NCBI GenBank assembly: GCA_964460755.1
Contig: CAYWQL010000035.1
Span: 1-11,096 of the forward strand
Direction: 5' to 3'
DNA length: 11,096 bases
Origin: JAYFNU01 sp964460755
GTDB taxonomy: Bacteria; Bacillota; Clostridia; Oscillospirales; Ruminococcaceae
The notes beneath the pieces are model-generated. The model was not told the DNA's origin, did not search any database, and worked only from the letters and a program-made list of their open reading frames with translations. The position numbers and the translations under genes were made by a program. Below are positions 6,766 through 11,096 of this stretch, one piece after another. Every line of letters starts with the position of its first letter. Position 1 is the first letter of the stretch.

Positions 6766-6794
6766 AGGATACCAAATTCACAATAAAATGTCAA
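6766..6794 (-). promoter_or_regulatory. Promoter of the opp operon
   Basis: On the minus strand a perfect -35 TTGACA (6789-6794) is followed after exactly 17 bases by TATCCT (6766-6771). TGG directly before the -10 gives an extended -10 character. Transcription would begin near 6759, leaving a leader of about 265 nt before the oppB ATG. This is far longer than needed for translation and contains the folded block described separately. Confidence 0.8.
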
Positions 6795-6959
6795 CTGTTC
6801 TAATTTGTTACACTTTTTTAATATATTTTTTGGTCATTATGCATTATTTTTCAATAATAAGGCATTTTCTGAATAAATATGCTTGATTTTGTCGATTATT
6901 TAACAATTTGATGAATGAATGCACATATTATTTGCTTTGTGCACTCACGATTTATTTCT

Positions 6960-8138
6960 CTAAGCCTTAATTTTTTCCCAAAAACTTGTACCTTCTATGT
7001 CCGCTTTGACATTTAAATAGTCGCAAACAGTGGCGGCAATATCGGCGAAGCTGTCCCTTGTTTTAAGGTCGACGCCGCTCTTTATCTTCGCGCCGTAGGC
7101 GAGCATTGGCACATATTCGCGCGAATGGTCGGTCGACGCGGTGAAGCCGGGGTCACAGCCGTGGTCGGCGGTAATAATCAAAAGGTCGTCCTTTTTCATA
7201 TTCGCAATAAAGCCCTTCAGCTCTGCGTCGAGCTCGCTTATCGCCGCGGCGTAACCGTCAATGTCGTTGCGGTGTCCGTAGAGCATATCAAAATCGACGA
7301 GATTGACGAAGCACAGTCCGTCAAAGTCCTTTGACTGGTATTCGGCGGCAACCCGCATTCCGTCCTTGTTCCCTTTTGTCGTCGTCTTCTCGCTGACCCC
7401 TACGCCCGCGAAAATGTCGTTTATCTTGCCGACTGCGATTACGCTTTGACCCGCCTTACAGATATAATCAAGCATAGTATTTTTGGGCGGAGTAAGCGAA
7501 AAATCGTGGCGGTTGGTCGTGCGCGAAAAGTTGTCCTTATTCGTTCCGACAAAGGGCCGCGCAATAACCCTTCCGACGGGATAACCCATATCGTTCAAAA
7601 GCTTTCGCGCCGTGCGGCATATGTCATAAAGCTCCGAAAGCGGTACTTTTTCCTCATGTGCGGCGATTTGAAAAACGCTGTCGGCGGAGGTGTAAACGAT
7701 AAGGTCGCCGGTCTTGAGGTGACCCTCGCCGTACTGCTTTATGACCTCGGTTCCCGAATACGGCATATTGCAGACCGTTTTGCGTCCGACGGCCTTTTCG
7801 AAGGCGTCGATAAAATCCTTTGGAAAGCCGTCGGGAAAGGTCGGCATAGCCTTTTTCGAGATTATGCCCGCTATCTCCCAATGGCCTATCGTAGTATCCT
7901 TGCCGCGCGACGCCTCGCGAAGACGTCCGAAGCTACCCGTCGGGTTCGCTGTTCCCTCGCGGCAGTCTACCCCCTCGATATTGAAAAGACCCATTTCTGT
8001 AAGGGTTGGCGCGTTAAACCTCGTCGAGCAGGCTACGCTCGCGATTGTATTCGCGCCGACGTCTCCGAAATCGGCGGCGTCGGGAGCTTCGCCGATACCA
8101 AAGCTGTCCATAACTAATATAAAAACACGCTTTCCCAT
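6960..8138 (-). CDS. deoB: Phosphopentomutase
   Basis: DeoB interconverts ribose-1-phosphate or deoxyribose-1-phosphate with the 5-phosphate, linking nucleoside phosphorolysis to central metabolism in the cytoplasm. The 392-residue protein is of normal length. It shows the alkaline-phosphatase-superfamily metal site of the family: MDSFGIGEAPD with Asp11, GANTIASV (28-35), DTTIGHWE (81-88) with the presumed catalytic Thr83, VDFDMLYGHR with Asp284 and His289, ITADHGCDP with Asp325 and His326, and TDHSRE with His338. The frame extends to a GTG at 8171, but the ATG at 8138 has AGAGGAC seven bases upstream and gives the usual MGKRVFILVMDSFGIG beginning, so it is preferred. It is the last gene of the three-gene operon, 39 bases after the alcohol dehydrogenase. 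I see no strong terminator after it, so read-through towards opp is possible. Confidence 0.95.
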   Translation of the reverse strand: MGKRVFILVMDSFGIGEAPDAADFGDVGANTIASVACSTRFNAPTLTEMGLFNIEGVDCREGTANPTGSFGRLREASRGKDTTIGHWEIAGIISKKAMPTFPDGFPKDFIDAFEKAVGRKTVCNMPYSGTEVIKQYGEGHLKTGDLIVYTSADSVFQIAAHEEKVPLSELYDICRTARKLLNDMGYPVGRVIARPFVGTNKDNFSRTTNRHDFSLTPPKNTMLDYICKAGQSVIAVGKINDIFAGVGVSEKTTTKGNKDGMRVAAEYQSKDFDGLCFVNLVDFDMLYGHRNDIDGYAAAISELDAELKGFIANMKKDDLLIITADHGCDPGFTASTDHSREYVPMLAYGAKIKSGVDLKTRDSFADIAATVCDYLNVKADIEGTSFWEKIKA

Positions 8139-8177
8139 GTTTATTGTCCTCTTTTTTCCTTTATCTTTCACAGATAC

Positions 8178-9377
8178 TTATTCTTTTATCCTTCTAAAAA
8201 GCTCCTCAAATTCAGCTTTTTCAAAAATTCTCGGCACGGGATAAAGGGGATTTCCCTCAGCAACTGCATAGTCGGCAAGCTGTGAAATATCGTCCTCCTC
8301 GATTTGCGGTATCTTCGTTCCGATATTCATTCGGCTGTTAAAGCTCTCGATTGCGGCGATAAACCTGTCCGATTTATCCTTCAAAGAGTCACCCTGTGCG
8401 CTCAAGCCGACGAGGTCTGCAAGCTCCGAAAGGGGCTTATAAACCGAGCTTCCGAACTGTTTGAAAACATAGGGCATAATTATAGCGTTCGCAAGTCCAT
8501 GGGCGACGTGGTATTTCCCGCCGATGGTATGCGCTATGGCATGAACGTAGCCGACGTACGCGCGCGTAAAGGCAAGACCTGCAAGATAGCTTGCGTTTTG
8601 CATATTATGGCGTGCCTCTATGTCCTCTGCGTTCTCGTAAGCCTTATATAAATTATCAAATATAAGCGAAACCGCCTCGCGGGCGTATTGTCTGGTCTTT
8701 TTCGTGTTGCTTCGCCCGATATATGCTTCGACCGCGTGACAAAGGGCGTCCATTCCCGTCGTAGAGGTTATCGACTTCGGAAGCTTTACCGTAAGAAGCG
8801 GGTCGAGCACCGCCGCGTGAGGAATAAGGGAGGTATCGTTTATTGCGTATTTGTGCGACGTCGCGCTGTCTGTTACAACGGCGGCAAGGGTGGTTTCGCT
8901 CCCCGTTCCCGCTGTCGTCGGCACGGCGTATATGGGAGGAAGCTTTTTGTGAACCTTAAGCGCGCCCTTCATTTGTGGTATACTCTGGCGAGGCTTCGCC
9001 GCACGCGCCGCCGTCGCCTTCGCGCAGTCCATCGGCGAACCGCCTCCGAAAGCGATAACCCCCTTGCAGTCGTTCGCCAAATAAAGCGAAAGCGCCTGCT
9101 CGATATTGTCTATCGTCGGGTTAGGCACAACCTCGTCATAAACGGTATAGGCTATTCCAACCTTTTTCAATTCCAAAAAAAGCGGCTCCAGAAGACCAAG
9201 CTCCATTAGCCCTGCGTCGGTAACAACGAGAACGCGTTCTACCCCTTCGTTCTTAATGAACTCGGGAAGACGGGTTAACGATCCTTCGCCCTTAATGAGT
9301 ATCGGCTCGCGCCACGGAAGAAAATTCATCGCTATTCTCATAAAAAACTGGTAGAGCCGACATAAGAAAACATACAT
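8178..9377 (-). CDS. Iron-containing alcohol dehydrogenase
   Basis: A 399-residue group III (Fe-ADH) NAD(P)-dependent dehydrogenase that reduces aldehydes to alcohols or the reverse. The N-terminal nucleotide-binding half shows VLVVTDAG (49-56), VVPNPT (83-88), GGGSPMD (111-117) and VPTTAGTGSE (152-161). The C-terminal helical half supplies the metal ligands Asp210 and His214 (GMDALCHAVEAY), His279 (HAIAHTIGG) and His293 (HVAHGLANAI); the spacing matches FucO-type enzymes. The first 22 residues (MYVFLCRLYQFFMRIAMNFLPW) form a hydrophobic, aromatic lead before the usual start of the fold. ATG at 9377 has an AGGGGG site 8 bases upstream and lies 21 bases after the kinase stop. The natural substrate is not evident; acetaldehyde from deoxyribose-5-phosphate cleavage is one option suggested by neighbouring deoB, but deoC is not in the window. 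Confidence 0.93.
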   Translation of the reverse strand: MYVFLCRLYQFFMRIAMNFLPWREPILIKGEGSLTRLPEFIKNEGVERVLVVTDAGLMELGLLEPLFLELKKVGIAYTVYDEVVPNPTIDNIEQALSLYLANDCKGVIAFGGGSPMDCAKATAARAAKPRQSIPQMKGALKVHKKLPPIYAVPTTAGTGSETTLAAVVTDSATSHKYAINDTSLIPHAAVLDPLLTVKLPKSITSTTGMDALCHAVEAYIGRSNTKKTRQYAREAVSLIFDNLYKAYENAEDIEARHNMQNASYLAGLAFTRAYVGYVHAIAHTIGGKYHVAHGLANAIIMPYVFKQFGSSVYKPLSELADLVGLSAQGDSLKDKSDRFIAAIESFNSRMNIGTKIPQIEEDDISQLADYAVAEGNPLYPVPRIFEKAEFEELFRRIKE

Positions 9378-9398
9378 TTTTATTTCCCCCTGCTAATT

Positions 9399-10328
9399 TC
9401 AGCAGCTCTCTATGGTTATCTGTGACATATATTGCTTGACCTTTTCAAGCTGAGGAGGTGTGTTGCCCTCGCACATAACCTTCGCCGTAGCCGTAGCCAT
9501 GGCAAGTACTATTGCGTCGCGCCAGCGGTGATTGCAGGAAAGCGAATAGACTAACGCGGCTGTCATAGCGTCGCCCGCGCCGACGGTGCTTATTGCCTCC
9601 GCGCGCGGGGATTTCGCATAAAGCGCCTCGTTGGCGTTGACAAACAGCGCGCCGTCCGAGCCAAGAGAAACGACGACGGTTCTTATCCCCTCGGCAACCA
9701 GTTTTTTCGCCACATCGACAAGCGTATATATCGACGTGTCGCGAAGACCGCAAAGCCTCATAAGCTCCGCAAGGTTAGGCTTTATCATAAAGGGTCGCGC
9801 CGCAACTGTGTTTTTCAATAGCTCACCGTCAAGGTCTGCGATAACAGAAACGTTGCGCGCCTTAAGCTTTTTCGTCCACTTATACAGCGTGTCGTTCGGA
9901 ACTCCGCTCGGCGCGCCGCCCGCAAAGACAACGTAATCGCCCGGCTTCGCGTAATAAAAAAGCTTCGTTTCCACCTCGTCAAGACGCTCGGCGGGAAGCT
10001 CAAAGCCCGGCTCATTTATATCGGTATACATCTTTGTTGTGGGGTCGTATATCTTAAGATTTGTGCGGGTTTCGCTCGCAACGTGAACGAAATCGTGGCG
10101 AATGTTCATCTCGTCCATACTGTGCATAATATATCCGCCAATCGTGCCGCCAAGCACTCCGAGCGCAAGGGTTTCGCCCCCGAGCGACTTCACGACCTTT
10201 GAAACGTTTATGCCCTTTCCGCCTGCGTCAAGACGCATTTCGGTTATGCGGTTCACCTTGTCGAATCCGAAATTGTCGATAACTACCGACTTATCCTGAG
10301 CGGGATTTAACGTAACCGTAATAATCAT
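9399..10328 (-). CDS. PfkB-family sugar-phosphate kinase, 1-phosphofructokinase (FruK/LacC) type
   Basis: A cytoplasmic kinase of 309 residues, the usual FruK/LacC length. It starts MIITVTLNPAQDKSV, the family's N-terminal strand with Asp12. It continues with VNRI (25-28), the phosphate-binding AGGKGINVS (35-43), TRTNLKI (88-94), FAGGAPSGVP (135-144), IKPNLAEL (182-189), VVVSLGSDGA (218-227) and the ATP/anion-hole motif STVGAGDAM (247-255) with catalytic Asp253. Family members phosphorylate fructose-1-phosphate, tagatose-6-phosphate or fructose-6-phosphate. No PTS genes, aldolase or regulator are visible here to decide. The frame is open from an ATG at 10352, but the ATG at 10328 has a TGGGGG site seven bases upstream and gives the canonical N-terminus. 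It is first in an operon with the alcohol dehydrogenase and deoB and has its own promoter. The symbol is left empty because the substrate is uncertain. Confidence 0.9.
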   Translation of the reverse strand: MIITVTLNPAQDKSVVIDNFGFDKVNRITEMRLDAGGKGINVSKVVKSLGGETLALGVLGGTIGGYIMHSMDEMNIRHDFVHVASETRTNLKIYDPTTKMYTDINEPGFELPAERLDEVETKLFYYAKPGDYVVFAGGAPSGVPNDTLYKWTKKLKARNVSVIADLDGELLKNTVAARPFMIKPNLAELMRLCGLRDTSIYTLVDVAKKLVAEGIRTVVVSLGSDGALFVNANEALYAKSPRAEAISTVGAGDAMTAALVYSLSCNHRWRDAIVLAMATATAKVMCEGNTPPQLEKVKQYMSQITIESC

Positions 10329-10377
10329 TATTATTCCCCCAAATTTGAGCATTCTTCGGCGTATTTTTTCTGTTTAT

Positions 10378-10406
10378 AGTATACTTCATTTTTTATTGAG
10401 CGTAAA
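10378..10406 (-). promoter_or_regulatory. Promoter of the kinase-ADH-deoB operon
   Basis: On the minus strand TTTACG (10401-10406) is followed after 17 bases by TATACT (10378-10383). The start of transcription would fall near 10370, leaving a short leader of about 42 nt to the ATG at 10328. It lies just downstream of the terminator of the DUF624 gene, consistent with a new transcription unit. No clear operator is seen around it. Confidence 0.65.
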
Positions 10407-10425
10407 GCGAAATAAATGAACAAAA

Positions 10426-10464
10426 AAAGACGGCCGACCTCGCACTGGCGAAATCACCGTCTTT
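10426..10464 (-). terminator. Rho-independent terminator after the DUF624 gene
   Basis: AAAGACGG (10426-10433) pairs perfectly with CCGTCTTT (10457-10464). Inside the loop a second small hairpin TCGC-ACTG-GCGA (10440-10451) can form. On the minus strand the stem ends in a run of seven T (10422-10428). On the plus strand it is followed by GTTTTT, so it may also work in reverse. It begins 15 bases after the stop codon of the gene at 10480. Confidence 0.85.
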
Positions 10465-10479
10465 GTTTTTACATTAAGC

Positions 10480-11096
10480 TTAGTCCTCTTTCTTCTCCTC
10501 GTCCGCGGGAATCTCACAGGCGAGCTGCTTGCGGAAAAGAAGGGCGGTAACGTACATGGGAAGCGAAAAGCTAAAGGCTATCCACATCCAGCCGACATAC
10601 GCGAAAATATTCGGCATAACAACAGGAAACGCGATGCACACCACCCAAACGACGAGGGAAAGGAGCGTCTTCGGAAGGTTTGCGAGCATCATAAGAAACG
10701 CGTTCTTAATGTGCGTTCCAAGCTTGTTTTCATATCGCGCAATAAGCGGAAACAGCCATATCCCCGTTCCGAGGACAAACACGCCCATAACCGCCGCAAA
10801 GATAAGGAAAAACTTACTTACGGGGACACAGACGTAGTAGGCAAAATACGCGTCGCCCGCAAAAATACCCAACGCCAAAAGCAGAAGCAGCCACGCAAGG
10901 GTCGACTTTTTAAAGCACTTAATAAAATCCTTAAAAAAGCTTCCAAAGGGGAGCGACTGTGTATCGCCTCTTATAAGACGAAACGTAAACGTATAGCAGG
11001 ACGTAAAGCCTGCACCCGCCGTCACAACAAGAAGACAGGATAGGAGAAATAGCAGATTTAATGAAATTAAATCTGCTATTAAGCCTAATACTCGTT
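10480..11096 (-). CDS. DUF624 / YesL-family membrane protein, 5' end outside window
   Basis: The last 204 residues are visible and the frame stays open to the window edge. A GTG at 11025 could be taken as a start, but reading upstream gives hydrophobic sequence (LISLNLLFLLSCLLVV) that joins smoothly to TAGAGFTSCYTF, the conserved first-helix and turn region of YesL/DUF624 proteins. The real start is therefore beyond 11096. Following this is LIRGDTQSLPFGSFFKDFIKCFKKST, matching the family's cytoplasmic segment after helix 1. Further helices lie at about 66-84, 93-118, 141-163 and 165-187 of the visible part, with an acidic, charged tail ending DEEKKED. Family length is about 200-220, so only a few residues are missing. 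YesL-type proteins occur beside carbohydrate ABC transporters in Firmicutes; the molecular function is unknown. A terminator follows directly. Confidence 0.8.
   Translation of the reverse strand, partial: RVLGLIADLISLNLLFLLSCLLVVTAGAGFTSCYTFTFRLIRGDTQSLPFGSFFKDFIKCFKKSTLAWLLLLLALGIFAGDAYFAYYVCVPVSKFFLIFAAVMGVFVLGTGIWLFPLIARYENKLGTHIKNAFLMMLANLPKTLLSLVVWVVCIAFPVVMPNIFAYVGWMWIAFSFSLPMYVTALLFRKQLACEIPADEEKKED
11048..11080 (-). repeat. Perfect 14-bp inverted repeat inside the DUF624 coding region
   Basis: AATAGCAGATTTAA (11048-11061) and TTAAATCTGCTATT (11067-11080) are exact reverse complements around the 5-base loop TGAAA. It lies within the coding sequence for the first membrane helix of the DUF624 protein, near the start of the gene. 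A 14-bp hairpin this close to a start codon could affect translation or be coincidental in AT-rich sequence. Confidence 0.85.

Larger units (their letters stand above)
6495..6959 (-). other. Gene-free region between deoB and oppB: promoter plus long leader
   Basis: This 465-base stretch has two halves. From 6959 to about 6795 the DNA is very AT-rich; I see only weak imperfect hairpins and no convincing terminator for the upstream deoB operon. From 6794 to 6495 come the opp promoter, about 65 bases of AT-rich leader, the inverted-repeat block (6591-6692), two abutting perfect hairpins (6536-6576), and the ribosome binding site of oppB. The inverted-repeat block is visibly richer in G and C than its surroundings, which suggests it is a discrete module. 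Confidence 0.8.

Noticed and set aside
6905..6945. TGCACA/TGTGCA hairpin after deoB as a terminator
   Set aside because: Only 6-7 bp with a 12-base AT-rich loop and no T-run follows on the minus strand.
8139..8171. GTG start giving DeoB 11 extra residues
   Set aside because: The ATG at 8138 has a good ribosome site and yields the conserved DeoB N-terminus; the extra residues are only Lys-rich sequence translated from the ribosome-site region.
1..11096. CRISPR array, transposase, integrase, tRNA or rRNA gene
   Set aside because: No regularly spaced direct repeats, no transposase or integrase frame, and no stretch resembling tRNA or rRNA were seen.

Overview
The window looks like chromosomal DNA of a Gram-positive, probably clostridial (Firmicutes), anaerobe. 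Evidence: a lipoprotein signal with an LAAC lipobox on the peptide-binding protein, strong AGGAG-type ribosome binding sites before most genes, sigma-A-type promoters (TTGACA-17-TATCCT), compact Rho-independent terminators, very AT-rich intergenic DNA, and a YesL/DUF624 protein. The species cannot be named from this sequence. Every recognisable gene lies on the minus strand, so transcription runs from high to low coordinates.

Reading in the direction of transcription: (1) 11096-10480, the 3' part of a DUF624/YesL-type membrane protein gene, ended by a terminator at 10426-10464. (2) A promoter at 10378-10406 drives a three-gene metabolic operon: a PfkB-family sugar-phosphate kinase (FruK-like), an iron-containing alcohol dehydrogenase and phosphopentomutase DeoB. 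(3) 6959-6495, a 465-base gene-free region. It has an AT-rich half, a very good promoter at 6766-6794, and a leader of about 265 nt with several nested or perfect inverted repeats. (4) A complete oligopeptide/dipeptide ABC transporter operon in the order oppB-oppC-oppD-oppF-oppA, closed by a bidirectional terminator at 716-747. (5) The first 205 codons of a MATE-family efflux transporter with its own promoter, running off the left edge.

The Opp genes are tightly coupled: one base between oppB and oppC, 17 between oppC and oppD, and an ATGA overlap between oppD and oppF. They encode two permeases, two ATPases and the lipoprotein receptor of one importer. The last gap (oppF-oppA, 61 nt) holds a hairpin, possibly for separate control of the receptor. 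The kinase-ADH-DeoB operon suggests sugar-phosphate or nucleoside-sugar catabolism with an aldehyde to reduce, but no aldolase or sugar transporter is present to fix the pathway.

Most of the window is ordinary housekeeping and transport. The part that deserves a second look is the leader of the opp operon at 6536-6692. It can fold into a three-way junction with alternative pairings, is followed by two abutting perfect hairpins, and is open for translation on both strands. It is either an undescribed cis-regulatory RNA or a copy of a dispersed intergenic repeat; genome-wide searching would decide between them.
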